A stretch of 39,152 nucleotides of DNA, taken from assembly GCA_026417035.1 (NCBI GenBank), contig JAOAEA010000016.1, forward strand, positions 1 to 39,152. The letters run 5' to 3'. Origin of the DNA: Burkholderiales bacterium. GTDB lineage: Bacteria; Pseudomonadota; Gammaproteobacteria; Burkholderiales; SG8-39. The notes under the pieces are model-generated. The model was not told where the DNA came from, ran no database searches, and worked only from the letters and a program-made list of their open reading frames with translations. Positions 7,747-15,519 of this stretch are shown one piece after another. A program made the position numbers and the translations under genes. Positions within the stretch are counted from its first letter, which is position 1, and the number at the start of each line of letters is the position of its first letter.

Positions 7747-9249
7747 ATGAATCTCGCCGAACACGTCGAACGCCAGGCGCGGCGCAACCCGAAGCGCACG
7801 GCCATCCTCTTCGAGGGCAAGCGCCTCGACTACGGCACCCTCGACTACTGCGCCCGGGCGCTCGCGGCGAGCCTCGTGCGCCACGGCGTCAACCCGGGCG
7901 ACCGCGTGGCGCTCTATCTGCCCAACATCCCCGCGTTCGCGCTCGCGTACCTCGCGACACTGAAGGCGGGCGCGATCGCGGTCTCGATCAACTCGATCTT
8001 CAAGTGGCAGGAAGTGCGCTTCATCGTCAACGACGCGCAGCCGAAGGTGCTCTTCACCACCGAGGAGCTGCTGCCGAACGTGCCGCGCCCGGAGTGCCCG
8101 TCGCTCGAGCACACGGTGCTCTGCGAGGGGGCGGAGCCCGACGAGATCGCGCTGGAGGACTGGCTCGCGAAGGGCGACCCGCAGTTCCGCACCCGGAGCA
8201 TGGCCGGGGACGACCCGGCGGCGCTGCTCTACTCGTCGGGCACGACCGGCACGCCGAAGGGCGTCACCCTCACCCACGCGAACATCGTGTCCAATTCGCG
8301 CATGACCGCCGAGGTCGTCGGCTTCAGGCCCGGCGACGGGCTCGCGCTCTTCCTGCCGCTCTTCCACGTGTTCGGCCAGAACTTCATCATGAACGGCGGA
8401 TTCCAGGCCGGCGCGACGCTCGTGCTCTTCCGCCGCTTCGTCCTGGAAGCCGTCCTCGAATCGGTGAAGCGCGGCGAGATCACGAAGTTCTTCGCGGTGC
8501 CGACGATCTACATCGCGCTGCTCAACGCGAACCTGCCCCGGGAGGCGCTCGCGCCGGTGAAGTATTACTTTTCGGCGGCGGCGACCATGCCCGAGGAGAT
8601 CTCGCGGCGCTGGTTCGACCGCTTCGGCAAGCGGGTCTACGAAGGCTACGGCCTCACCGAATGCTCGCCCTTCGCCTGCTACAACCACGCCACCGAGCAC
8701 CGCTTCGGGTCGGTGGGGACCGCCGTGCCCGGCTTCGAGCTCAAGATCTTCGACGAGCACGACAACGAGGTGCCGCGCGGGCAATGGGGCGAGATCGTGA
8801 TCCGCGGGCCGGGCGTGATGAAGGGCTACTGGGGCAAGCCCGAGGACACCGAGCGCGCGCTGCGCGGCGGCTGGCTCCATTCCGGCGACATCGGCCGGAT
8901 GGACGAGGACGGCTATGTCTACATCGTCGACCGCGTGAAGGACATGATCAACGTGTCCGGCTTCAAGGTCTGGCCCGCGGAGGTCGAGCAGATGCTCTAC
9001 CGTCATCCGGCGGTGAAGGAGGTCGCGGTGTACGGCGCGCCCGACCCGCTGAAGGGCGAGCAGGTGCGCGTCGCCCTCGTGCTGAAGGAAGGCGCCCACG
9101 CCACGCCCGAATCCATCATCCGGTATTGCCGCGAGATGCTCGCGAGCTACAAGGCCCCCGAGCGTGTGGACATCGTGACGGAGCTTCCGAAGAGCGCGAC
9201 CGGCAAGATCCTGAAGCGGGTGCTGCGCGAGCAGGCCTCCGGCGGCTGA
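7747..9249 (+). CDS. Acyl-CoA synthetase (AMP-forming, class I adenylate-forming enzyme)
   Basis: A 500-residue ligase that activates a carboxylic acid with ATP and then loads CoA. Core motifs are all present: the phosphate loop YSSGTTGTPKGVTLTHAN from residue 162, VYEGYGLTECSP, GWLHSGDIGRMDEDGYVYIV, the hinge region DRVKDMINVSGFKVWPAEVE, and the catalytic C-terminal lysine Lys487 in PKSATGKILKR. Length is that of short/medium-chain or malonyl-type ligases rather than bacterial FadD (about 560). ATG 7747 follows the site GTCAGGGAGCGATGCC. It is the fifth gene of the catabolic block. The acid substrate is unknown; a fatty acid, a dicarboxylate or a product of the BKACE step are all possible. 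Confidence 0.93.
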   Translation: MNLAEHVERQARRNPKRTAILFEGKRLDYGTLDYCARALAASLVRHGVNPGDRVALYLPNIPAFALAYLATLKAGAIAVSINSIFKWQEVRFIVNDAQPKVLFTTEELLPNVPRPECPSLEHTVLCEGAEPDEIALEDWLAKGDPQFRTRSMAGDDPAALLYSSGTTGTPKGVTLTHANIVSNSRMTAEVVGFRPGDGLALFLPLFHVFGQNFIMNGGFQAGATLVLFRRFVLEAVLESVKRGEITKFFAVPTIYIALLNANLPREALAPVKYYFSAAATMPEEISRRWFDRFGKRVYEGYGLTECSPFACYNHATEHRFGSVGTAVPGFELKIFDEHDNEVPRGQWGEIVIRGPGVMKGYWGKPEDTERALRGGWLHSGDIGRMDEDGYVYIVDRVKDMINVSGFKVWPAEVEQMLYRHPAVKEVAVYGAPDPLKGEQVRVALVLKEGAHATPESIIRYCREMLASYKAPERVDIVTELPKSATGKILKRVLREQASGG

Positions 9250-9254
9250 GCGCC

Positions 9255-9282
9255 GCGTCGCGGGGCGCGCGGCCCGCGACGC
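9255..9282. terminator. Strong GC hairpin, possible transcription terminator
   Basis: A perfect 10-base stem (GCGTCGCGGG paired with CCCGCGACGC) closes an eight-base loop, directly after the acyl-CoA synthetase stop at 9249; one more C-G pair can form outside. There is no T-tract on either side, so it may act as a weak or Rho-assisted terminator or as an mRNA 3'-end stabiliser between the synthetase gene and the permease gene at 9374. Confidence 0.4.
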
Positions 9283-9325
9283 GCGCGGGCCGGCGGCGTC
9301 CGGTGCGGACGGGCGGCCGATCCCG

Positions 9326-9348
9326 CCCTTCGCGCCTTGGCGTTTGGC
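9326..9348 (-). repeat. Intergenic micro-repeat, GCGCGAAGGG type
   Basis: Read on the minus strand this 23-base segment ends in CAAGGCGCGAAGGG. It matches the plus-strand segment around 23122-23144 at about 18 of 23 positions, with a perfect CGCGAAGGG end. Both lie just after a stop codon region. It is a short dispersed sequence of unknown role, distinct from the hairpin at 9255. Confidence 0.4.
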
Positions 9349-9373
9349 CGCGTGCTCGGCGGCCATGCGGTGA

Positions 9374-10138
9374 ATGCCCTTCAACCTGATCGACAACCCC
9401 TGGTTCTACGCCGCAGCAGTCCCGGCGATCATCCTCACCGGGATCTCCAAGGGCGGCTTCGGCAGCGGCATCGGCGGCGTCGCGGTGCCGCTGATGGCGC
9501 TCGTGATCTCGCCGGTGCAGGCCGCGGCGATCATGCTGCCGATCCTGATGGTGATGGACGCGGTCGGCCTCCTCGCCTACCGCGGACGCTGGGACCGCGC
9601 GGTGATGCGCGTCATCCTCCCCGCCGGGCTCGCCGGCATCGCGATCGGCTGGCTCACGTTCCGCTACCTGAACGAATACGCGATCCGGCTCGTGCTCGGC
9701 GCCATCGCGATCGGCTTCGTCGCGAACGTCGCCGCCCGCCGCGGCCTGCCCAAGGAGAAGCCGCCCGCGGCGAAGGGACGGTTCTGGAGCATGGTCTCCG
9801 GGTTCACGAGCTTCGTGGCGCACGCCGGCGGCCCGCCGCTCAACGTCTGGCTGATCCCGCAGCGCCTCGACAAGGCGGTCTTCGTCGGCACGACGGTCGT
9901 CTTCTTCGCGGCGATCAACGCCGCGAAGGTCGTCCCCTACCTCGCCCTCGGCCTCTTCGATGCGCGCAACCTCGGCACGTCCGTCGCGCTCTTCCCGGTG
10001 GCGGTCGCGGGGATCTACCTGGGCATCTTCCTGCAGCGCCGCCTCTCCGCCGCGGGCTTCATGAAGACGGTGTACGCGCTTCTCTTCGCCGCCGGCGCGA
10101 AGCTCCTCTACGACGGCATCGCGGGTCTCGCAGCCTGA
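9374..10138 (+). CDS. TauE/SafE family membrane permease
   Basis: A 254-residue integral membrane protein with about eight hydrophobic segments. The first half contains the family stretch LTGISKGGFGSGIGGVAVPLMALVISP, and the repeat half opens with GFTSFVAHAGGPPLNVWLIP; the two matching halves are the mark of TauE/SafE proteins. These are thought to move sulfonates, sulfoacetate, sulfite or other organic anions, often as exporters. Start ATG 9374 is followed directly by the first hydrophobic region. It ends the plus-strand catabolic block and converges on the YwiC-like gene, with stops only seven bases apart. Its place suggests transport of a substrate or by-product of the block, but no sulfonate-handling enzyme is in the window. 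Confidence 0.9.
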   Translation: MPFNLIDNPWFYAAAVPAIILTGISKGGFGSGIGGVAVPLMALVISPVQAAAIMLPILMVMDAVGLLAYRGRWDRAVMRVILPAGLAGIAIGWLTFRYLNEYAIRLVLGAIAIGFVANVAARRGLPKEKPPAAKGRFWSMVSGFTSFVAHAGGPPLNVWLIPQRLDKAVFVGTTVVFFAAINAAKVVPYLALGLFDARNLGTSVALFPVAVAGIYLGIFLQRRLSAAGFMKTVYALLFAAGAKLLYDGIAGLAA

Positions 10139-10145
10139 AGCCGGG

Positions 10146-10913
10146 TCAGCCGGCGGCGACGAGGATCGCGAGCGCCACCGCGTTCGCGGCGACGAGCGAC
10201 CAGCCGAGCGTCATCAGCGACTTCGTGCGGATCGGCAGGAAATTCACGCCGAGGATGCCGAGGCAGGGTACGAGCGCGGCGGCCCCGAGCCAGCGCCACT
10301 CGGGAACCGCGACGGCAACGGCGGCGGAACCCGCGACGGTGAGCGCCGCGGCGCCGATGGCCGCGCGCACGAGACCGGGATCGCGCCGCTGCTGCCGCGC
10401 CTTGATCGCGTGCACCGCGAACGTGCCCGCCGTGAAGCTCGCCAGCCAAACGACGCACGGCCCCCACAACGCCGTGCCCGACAGCCCGCTGGCGGCGCCG
10501 ACCGGCAGGTGCAGCGACGCGAACGCAGCGGCGGCGAGGAGCTCGCCGCCGAGCGTCTTCAGGCGCCGCGCGAGCGCGAGCGGGACGAGCAGCGCCGCGG
10601 CCGCCACGGGCACGAGCGCCGCGACACGCGCCTCGGCAGGCGCGGACGCGAGCGCCACGATTCCGGAGGCCGTCGCGGCAGCGGCGAGCGCGGCGAACCG
10701 CCTGCGGGCCGCAGCGCCGAGCTCGTCGCGCAGCCGCCCGCCGCGCACGCCGCGGGCGACGAGCAGCGGCTCGCCGGCGAGGAAGGCCAGAAACGCGGCG
10801 ACCCCGAACGCGAGCGCTGCGAGGACGGGTCGGCCGAGCGCGAGACCCGAGGCGATCGGGAAGAGGAGCTCGGCGTAGGCGCCGTGCTCGCGGGGCCAGA
10901 GGCGGGCGGACAA
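10146..10913 (-). CDS. YwiC-like family membrane protein
   Basis: A 255-residue membrane protein with about eight to nine hydrophobic segments. It begins LWPREHGAYAELLFPIASGL; the PREHGAY motif at the N-terminus is the signature of the YwiC-like family (named for Bacillus YwiC, uncharacterised). No ATG is available: the best start is TTG 10913 (protein begins MSARLWPREHG), since homology begins within five residues. A loop after the third segment carries EPLLVARGVRGGRLRDELG. The gene is convergent with the TauE permease gene and lies 62 bases after the small exported protein on the same strand. Function is unknown. Confidence 0.82.
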   Translation of the reverse strand: MSARLWPREHGAYAELLFPIASGLALGRPVLAALAFGVAAFLAFLAGEPLLVARGVRGGRLRDELGAAARRRFAALAAAATASGIVALASAPAEARVAALVPVAAAALLVPLALARRLKTLGGELLAAAAFASLHLPVGAASGLSGTALWGPCVVWLASFTAGTFAVHAIKARQQRRDPGLVRAAIGAAALTVAGSAAVAVAVPEWRWLGAAALVPCLGILGVNFLPIRTKSLMTLGWSLVAANAVALAILVAAG

Positions 10914-10975
10914 TTCAGGTCCCCGGTCGCCGTGTCCCCGGCCGACGCCGCAGCCCGCGGCGGGCGGGGCCCGAC

Positions 10976-11302
10976 TCAGCGCCAGCCCCGCCCGCCCTTG
11001 CCCGGCCGATCCGGCCGGTCGCGATAGAGGTCGCGACCGGCGTCGTCGATGTCGCGGCGCAGCTGTCGGCGCTCGTCGGGCGTCATGGCCCCGCCCCGCC
11101 GGCCGTGCCGGTAGGGATCGTCGGGGTAGCGGAACTCGCGCTTGCCGGGCTCGCCGCGGTATTCCCGGTGCATCGGCCCCGGCCCTCCGGGCTCCCCGCG
11201 GGGCGGGCCGTAGGCCGGCTCCTGTTGAGCGGCTGCCGGCAGCGCGGCGACGAGAGCCGCCGCCCCGGCGATCAGGAAGGCGCGTCTTGCGTGGTTCGTC
11301 AT
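10976..11302 (-). CDS. Small exported Arg/Pro/Gly-rich protein, hypothetical
   Basis: A 108-residue protein from ATG 11302. The N-terminus MTNHARRAFLIAGAAALVAA resembles a Tat signal peptide (RRAFL followed by a weakly hydrophobic run), with probable cleavage at AAAQQ near residue 26. The mature part of about 80 residues is rich in Arg, Gly, Pro and Asp. It ends with a short helical motif GAMTPDERRQLRRDIDDAGRD, like the MSPEERRQLRRDI element seen in many small secreted proteobacterial proteins. It is divergent from the OmpR-type regulator gene (213 bases between starts) and upstream of the YwiC-like gene. No function can be assigned; exposure to the periplasm and possible control by the neighbouring two-component system are inferences. 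Confidence 0.7.
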   Translation of the reverse strand: MTNHARRAFLIAGAAALVAALPAAAQQEPAYGPPRGEPGGPGPMHREYRGEPGKREFRYPDDPYRHGRRGGAMTPDERRQLRRDIDDAGRDLYRDRPDRPGKGGRGWR

Positions 11303-11503
11303 GGCTGCGGCCGGCGGCCTGCGCGAGCTTAACATCGGTCCCGCCGCGGTTCCCCCCGGGACGGGCGGAAGACTCGAGCGCAGCATAGCGCCGAGTTGTA
11401 AGGCGCCGATGAGCGGCGGCGCTCGCCCTGTAACCGCATGTTTCGGGCAGCGCCGTGGCAATCGCGTGTTACGCGGCGCGTGGCCGCCCGCCCGCGCCGC
11501 GGG

Positions 11504-11509
11504 TAGCAT
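11504..11509 (+). promoter_or_regulatory. Candidate -10 element just before the response-regulator start
   Basis: TAGCAT in GGGTAGCATTCGCGC ends six bases before ATG 11516 and there is no Shine-Dalgarno sequence between. If used, transcription would begin at or within a base or two of the start codon, giving a leaderless or nearly leaderless mRNA. The 213-base gap to the divergent gene also contains a relatively AT-richer segment (about 11390-11470), so a promoter further upstream is equally possible. Confidence 0.3.
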
Positions 11510-11515
11510 TCGCGC

Positions 11516-12265
11516 ATGGGCGAAGCGAAGACCCGGATCCTGGTCGTGGACGACGACCTGCGGTTGCGCGACCTTCTCGAGCGCTACCTCGGCGAGCAGG
11601 GCTTCGCGGTGCGCACCGTGCCGGATGCGGCGGCGATGGACCGCCAGCTCGCGCACGAGCGCTACGACCTCCTGGTGCTCGACCTGATGCTGCCGGGAGA
11701 GGACGGGCTCTCCGTCTGCCGGCGCCTGCGGGGAACCCGGAACTCGATCCCGATCATCATGCTCACCGCGAAGGGCTCCGACATCGACCGCATCGTCGGC
11801 CTCGAGATGGGCGCCGACGATTACCTGCCCAAGCCCTTCAACCCGCGCGAGCTCGTCGCCCGGATCCATGCGGTGCTGCGGCGGCGATCGGCGCCCCCGC
11901 CCCCCGGCGCGCCGGCCACCGGGCCCGAGAGCGTCTCCTTCGGCGGCATGACCGTGGACCTCGCCCGCCGCACCCTGACGAAGAACGGCGAGACCGTGTC
12001 GCTCACGACCGGCGAGTTCGCGCTCCTCAAGGTGCTCGTCACGCATCCGCGGCAGCCGCTGTCGCGCGAGCGCCTGATGGAGCTCGCGCGCGGGCGCGAG
12101 TACGAAGTCTTCGACCGCGCCATCGACGTGCAGGTGTCGCGACTGCGCAAGCTCGTCGAGCCCGACCCCGCCAGGCCGCGCTACATCCAGACGGTGTGGG
12201 GGTTCGGGTACGTCTTCGTCCCGGACCCGGAGCCGGCTGTCAGCGTTTCAGGGAGCAGCGGTTAA
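11516..12265 (+). CDS. ompR: OmpR-family response regulator
   Basis: A 249-residue two-domain regulator. The receiver domain (residues 6-120) has the acidic pocket VDDD at 11-14, phospho-acceptor Asp56 in LVLDLMLPGEDG, Thr84 in MLTAKG and Lys106 in LPKPFNPREL. The C-terminal winged helix (about 140-238) shows LTTGEFALLKVLVTHPRQPLSRERLM and ends with the DNA-binding hairpin RYIQTVWGFGYVFVPD. The phrase NPRELVARIHAVLRR after Lys106 and ARGREYEVFDRAIDVQVSRLRKLVEPD match OmpR proper rather than PhoB-type proteins. It is followed after 36 bases by its kinase gene. The gene symbol is given because both partners match OmpR/EnvZ; the regulon in this organism is unknown. Confidence 0.92.
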   Translation: MGEAKTRILVVDDDLRLRDLLERYLGEQGFAVRTVPDAAAMDRQLAHERYDLLVLDLMLPGEDGLSVCRRLRGTRNSIPIIMLTAKGSDIDRIVGLEMGADDYLPKPFNPRELVARIHAVLRRRSAPPPPGAPATGPESVSFGGMTVDLARRTLTKNGETVSLTTGEFALLKVLVTHPRQPLSRERLMELARGREYEVFDRAIDVQVSRLRKLVEPDPARPRYIQTVWGFGYVFVPDPEPAVSVSGSSG

Positions 12266-12301
12266 GGGACCGGACCGAGGATCCAGGATCCGGATCCCTG
12301 A
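12266..12301. repeat. Degenerate heptamer repeat between regulator and kinase genes
   Basis: The short gap before the kinase ATG is filled by imperfect seven-base units read on the plus strand as GGACCGA, GGATCCA, GGATCCG and GATCCCT. On the minus strand the units read CCTGGAT and CCTCGGT, like those of the gap 4668-4697 (CCTCGAT, CCCGAAT, CCTGAAC). It therefore looks like a second copy, in opposite orientation, of a dispersed micro-repeat. Confidence 0.45.
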
Positions 12302-13594
12302 ATGCCCCGCAGCCTCCTCTGGCGGACGTTCCTGCTGATCGCGGCGCTCATCGTGGCGTCGGTGGCGGCGTGGTTCCAGATCTTCCGCGTCTCCGAACGC
12401 GAGCCGCGCGCGGCCCAGACGGCGCAGACGATCGCGAGCGTGGTGAACCTCACCCGCGCCGCGCTGGTGAACGCGTCGGCGGAGAACCGCCGCGAGCTGC
12501 TCGCCGAGCTCTCCGATCTCGAGGGCATCCGCGTCTACCCCGCGGAGGCCGAGGATCGCGTGGTCCCGCCGCCGGACCGGCCCTTCTTCCGCTTGGTCGA
12601 GGAGCGCCTGCGGCGCGAGCTCGGTCCCGGGACGCGGCTCGCGATCGAGCGCGACGGCGTGCCGGGGCTCTGGGTGAGCTTCGCGATCGCCGGAGACCAA
12701 TACTGGGTCGCGATGCCGCGCGAGCGCCTCGAGCGCAGGGAGGCGCTGCAGTGGCTCTGGTGGGCGGGCGCCGCGCTCGCCCTCGCGCTCGCCGGCGCTT
12801 ACCTCATCGTCGCGCACGTCGGCCGGCCGCTGCGCTCGCTCGCGGACGCGGCGCGCGAGATCGGCCGCGGCCGCCGGCCCGCGCCGCTCGCCGAATCCGG
12901 CCCCGACGAGGTGCGCGCGCTCGCGCGCGCGTTCAACCACATGTCGAGCGATCTCGCGCGCCTCGACGAGGACCGCGCGCTCATCCTCGCCGGGATCTCG
13001 CACGACCTGCGCACGCCGCTCGCGCGGCTGCGCCTCGGGGTGGAGATGAGCGGCGGGGATGCGCAACTCAAGGCGGGAATGGCCGCCGACATCGAGGACA
13101 TGGACCGCATCATCGGCCAGTTCCTCGACTTCGCCCGCCTCGACGGCGGCGAGCCCCCGCAGCCGGTCGACGTCGCCGCGATCGCCGCGGAGGTCGCGCG
13201 GCACTACCGCGAGACCGGGCACGGCCTCGAGAGCGAGCTGGCGCCGACGCCGCCGCTGGCGCTGCGCCCGGTCCCCATCCGGCGCGTCATCACCAATCTC
13301 CTCGACAACGCCTTCCGCTACGGGGGCGGCGCCGTAACCCTCGCGACCGGGCGCGACGCGAGCGGCGTCTTCGTCGCCGTCATGGACCGCGGGCCCGGCA
13401 TCCCGCAGGCCGAGATCGAGCGCCTGAAGCAGCCCTTCACCCGGCTCGAGAGCGCGCGCAGCGGCGTCGCGGGCTCCGGGCTCGGACTCGCGATCGTCGA
13501 TCGCATCGTTCGCGCCCACGGCGGCCGCTTCGACCTCGGGCCGCGCGCGGGCGGCGGGCTCGTCGCGCGCGTGACCCTGCCGGTTCCGGGCTGA
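12302..13594 (+). CDS. envZ: EnvZ-type sensor histidine kinase
   Basis: A 430-residue inner-membrane kinase. Residues 1-25 form a membrane segment (SLLWRTFLLIAALIVASVAAWF), followed by a periplasmic domain of about 130 residues. A second membrane segment WLWWAGAALALALAGAYLIV ends near residue 167. Then come a HAMP linker (HVGRPLRSLADAAREIGRG), the phosphorylation box with His234 in ISHDLRTPLARLRLGVEM, the N-box RRVITNLLDNAFRYGGG, and the ATP-lid boxes DRGPGIP and GSGLGLAIVDRIV. The N-terminal SLLWRTFLL and the sequence HVGRPLRSLADAAREIGRGRRP are like EnvZ. It would phosphorylate the OmpR protein encoded just upstream. Its stop is six bases from that of the convergent thpR. Confidence 0.92.
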   Translation: MPRSLLWRTFLLIAALIVASVAAWFQIFRVSEREPRAAQTAQTIASVVNLTRAALVNASAENRRELLAELSDLEGIRVYPAEAEDRVVPPPDRPFFRLVEERLRRELGPGTRLAIERDGVPGLWVSFAIAGDQYWVAMPRERLERREALQWLWWAGAALALALAGAYLIVAHVGRPLRSLADAAREIGRGRRPAPLAESGPDEVRALARAFNHMSSDLARLDEDRALILAGISHDLRTPLARLRLGVEMSGGDAQLKAGMAADIEDMDRIIGQFLDFARLDGGEPPQPVDVAAIAAEVARHYRETGHGLESELAPTPPLALRPVPIRRVITNLLDNAFRYGGGAVTLATGRDASGVFVAVMDRGPGIPQAEIERLKQPFTRLESARSGVAGSGLGLAIVDRIVRAHGGRFDLGPRAGGGLVARVTLPVPG

Positions 13595-13600
13595 CCCCGG

Positions 13601-14167
13601 TCAGCGCCGCGCGGGCCAGCTGCCCGCGATCTCGTAGCGGCTGCCCTCGGCGCCGGGCGCGGAGCGCACCAGCACGAAGCGCTCCACATGCCAGGCGATC
13701 GGCGCGAGCGGCGGCAGCTCGCGGGGCGCGGCAGCCTTGCGCACGAGCGTCGCGTGCGGCACGAAGGGCCTGGGATCGAACGCGAACCCGCCCGCCTGCA
13801 ACGCCGCGCGCAGGTCCGCGACGAGAAGGCCGAGCGGCGCCGGCACCGCCGAGGCCCCGACCCACACGATGCGGTTGTGCCGCCAATAACCCGCCTCGTC
13901 GAGGAGCCAGTCGAACGGCCGCACGCGGACCGAGGCGGCGGCCGCGCCGAGCGGGTCGAGCCGCGACGCTTCGACCCCGCCGAGGAAGGCGATCGTCAGG
14001 TGGAGCCCTTCGGGGCTCATGACCCGGCCGCCGGTGCGCTCGTGCACCGCGCGCGCGTAAGCCGCGAGCTTCGCTCGCACCCGGTCGTCGGGCCAGAGCG
14101 CGAAGAAGAGCCGCAGCGGCTTTGCGGCCGCCCCGGCGGGAGCCGCCGGCGATGGACTCGGCGTCAT
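13601..14167 (-). CDS. thpR: RNA 2',3'-cyclic phosphodiesterase (2'-5' RNA ligase family)
   Basis: A 188-residue member of the 2H phosphoesterase superfamily. The two catalytic HxT motifs are present: HLTIAFLGGV (about residue 56) and HATLVRKA (about residue 137). The N-terminal RLFFALWPDDRVRAKLAAYA is the standard opening of ThpR/LigT. Length is typical (175-190). The enzyme hydrolyses 2',3'-cyclic phosphate ends of RNA in vitro; its cellular role is unclear. It follows ispF by 34 bases on the minus strand and is likely the last gene of an ispD-ispF-thpR transcript. The mature N-terminus carries about 18 extra Ala/Pro residues. Confidence 0.92.
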   Translation of the reverse strand: MTPSPSPAAPAGAAAKPLRLFFALWPDDRVRAKLAAYARAVHERTGGRVMSPEGLHLTIAFLGGVEASRLDPLGAAAASVRVRPFDWLLDEAGYWRHNRIVWVGASAVPAPLGLLVADLRAALQAGGFAFDPRPFVPHATLVRKAAAPRELPPLAPIAWHVERFVLVRSAPGAEGSRYEIAGSWPARR

Positions 14168-14201
14168 GCGCGAGCCGCCCTGCGTGCCGGCAACGCCCGG
14201 C

Positions 14202-14681
14202 CTATGCCCGCGCGAGGCTGAGCAGCGCGACCGCCTCGGCGGCGATGCCCTCGCCGCGGCCGACGAAGCCGAGGCGCTCGGTCGTCTTCGCCTTCACGTT
14301 CACCTGCGACGCCGGCAGCGCGAGGTCGGCCGCGATGTTCGCGACCATCGCCGGGATGTGCGGCGCCATCTTCGGCGCCTCCGCGATGATGGTCGCATCG
14401 ACGTTCGCGACCGCGAATCCCGCCTCGCGCACGCGCCGCGCCGCCTCGCGGAGCAGCAACCGGCTGTCGGCGCCGGCGTAAGCCGGATCGGTGTCGGGGA
14501 AGTGCCGGCCGATGTCGCCAAGGCCGGCGGCGCCGAGGATGGCGTCGGTCACGGCGTGGAGCAGCACGTCGGCGTCGGAATGCCCCGCGAGCCCCCGCTC
14601 CGAAGGGATGTCCACGCCGCCGATCACGAGCCTGCGGCCGGCGACGAGCGCGTGGACGTCGAAACCCTGCCCGACCCTCAT
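14202..14681 (-). CDS. ispF: 2-C-methyl-D-erythritol 2,4-cyclodiphosphate synthase
   Basis: A 159-residue enzyme of the MEP isoprenoid pathway that cyclises CDP-methylerythritol 2-phosphate with loss of CMP. The zinc-site motif Asp8-x-His10 is in [12 protein letters not shown], the third zinc His is in [22 protein letters not shown], and [11 protein letters not shown] follows. The C-terminal [20 protein letters not shown] is the trimer hydrophobic-cavity region with the conserved threonines. Full length (E. coli 159). It lies 16 bases after ispD, as usual for these two consecutive pathway genes. Confidence 0.97.
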   Translation of the reverse strand: MRVGQGFDVHALVAGRRLVIGGVDIPSERGLAGHSDADVLLHAVTDAILGAAGLGDIGRHFPDTDPAYAGADSRLLLREAARRVREAGFAVANVDATIIAEAPKMAPHIPAMVANIAADLALPASQVNVKAKTTERLGFVGRGEGIAAEAVALLSLARA

Positions 14682-14697
14682 GCGCGGCCGCCCTCCT

Positions 14698-15390
14698 TCA
14701 TCCGTCCCCGCGGGCGAGGAGCGCCGCGGCAGCGACGACGTCCTCGGGATAGGTGACCTTGATGTTCGCCGCCGAGCCGCGCACGAGCTTCGGCCTCAAG
14801 CCGAGCGCCTCGACCGCCGCGGCCTCGTCGGTCACTTCGCGAGCAGCGTCCAGGGCTCGGCTGAGCGTGCCCAGGCGGAACATCTGCGGCGTCTGCGCGC
14901 GCCAGAGCCCTTCCCGCGGCTCGGTCGCGAGCACCCGCCCTTCGGCGTCCGCGCGCTTCAGCGTGTCGGCGACGGGCACGGCGAGAAGCCCGCCCACGGC
15001 GTCGTTCGCGAGCGACTCGACGAGCCGCGCGATCTCGGCGGGCGTCACGCAGGGCCGCGCCGCGTCGTGCACCAGCACCCAGTCGTCGAGGTCCACCACG
15101 TTGGAGGCCGCGATCAGCCCGTTGCGCACGCTCTCGGCGCGCGTGGCGCCGCCGCAGAAGAGCGGCGCGAGCCGCTCGCCGAACTCGCTCCAGTCGTGGC
15201 GGCGGAATTCCGCATCGCCCGGCGCGAGGACGACGAAGACCGTCTCGATGCGCGGCTCGGCCGTCAGCGCGCGCACCGCGAACCACAGGAGCGGGCGGCA
15301 GTGCACCTGCGCGTACTGCTTCGGCAACTCGCCACCGAAGCGTTGGCCCGCGCCCGCCGCGGGGATGAGCGCGAATATCCGGCTCGCCAT
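14698..15390 (-). CDS. ispD: 2-C-methyl-D-erythritol 4-phosphate cytidylyltransferase
   Basis: A 230-residue nucleotidyltransferase that makes CDP-methylerythritol in the MEP pathway. The CTP-binding loop [20 protein letters not shown] (residues 7-26) carries Arg17 and Lys24. [19 protein letters not shown] contains the conserved DAARP signature, and [10 protein letters not shown] with [11 protein letters not shown] follows. It starts at ATG 15390. The mfd gene is divergent, 129 bases away, and the intergenic region holds a TATAAT box reading toward mfd. The ispD-ispF-thpR arrangement indicates one transcript. Confidence 0.97.
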   Translation of the reverse strand: MASRIFALIPAAGAGQRFGGELPKQYAQVHCRPLLWFAVRALTAEPRIETVFVVLAPGDAEFRRHDWSEFGERLAPLFCGGATRAESVRNGLIAASNVVDLDDWVLVHDAARPCVTPAEIARLVESLANDAVGGLLAVPVADTLKRADAEGRVLATEPREGLWRAQTPQMFRLGTLSRALDAAREVTDEAAAVEALGLRPKLVRGSAANIKVTYPEDVVAAAALLARGDG

Positions 15391-15424
15391 TGAAAATCAA
15401 AAAGTTAGCCCATAGATCGGCCGG

Positions 15425-15430
15425 TATAAT
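15425..15430 (+). promoter_or_regulatory. Candidate -10 element of mfd
   Basis: A perfect TATAAT in CCGGTATAATAGCC lies 90 bases before the mfd ATG in the ispD/mfd divergent gap. The preceding segment (15391-15410) is AT-rich. No clear -35 hexamer at 16-18 bases. The same GGTATAAT octamer appears in front of the arn block at 32600. Confidence 0.5.
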
Positions 15431-15519
15431 AGCCGAGTTCCTCGCGCCCTCCGCCGGCGCCGCGCCGCAGACCGCGCGCCGCCGGCTGCAAGGCTCACGC
15501 TCCGCGCGCCAGCGACACC

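Noticed and set aside
9374-10138. TauE/SafE permease as evidence for sulfonate degradation
   Set aside because: No sulfonate- or taurine-metabolising enzyme is present in the window; the family also moves other organic anions.
13590-13605. Small palindrome (GCTGACC/GGTCAGC) formed by the stops of envZ and thpR
   Set aside because: It arises from the two TGA stop codons facing each other; too short and without T-tract for a terminator.
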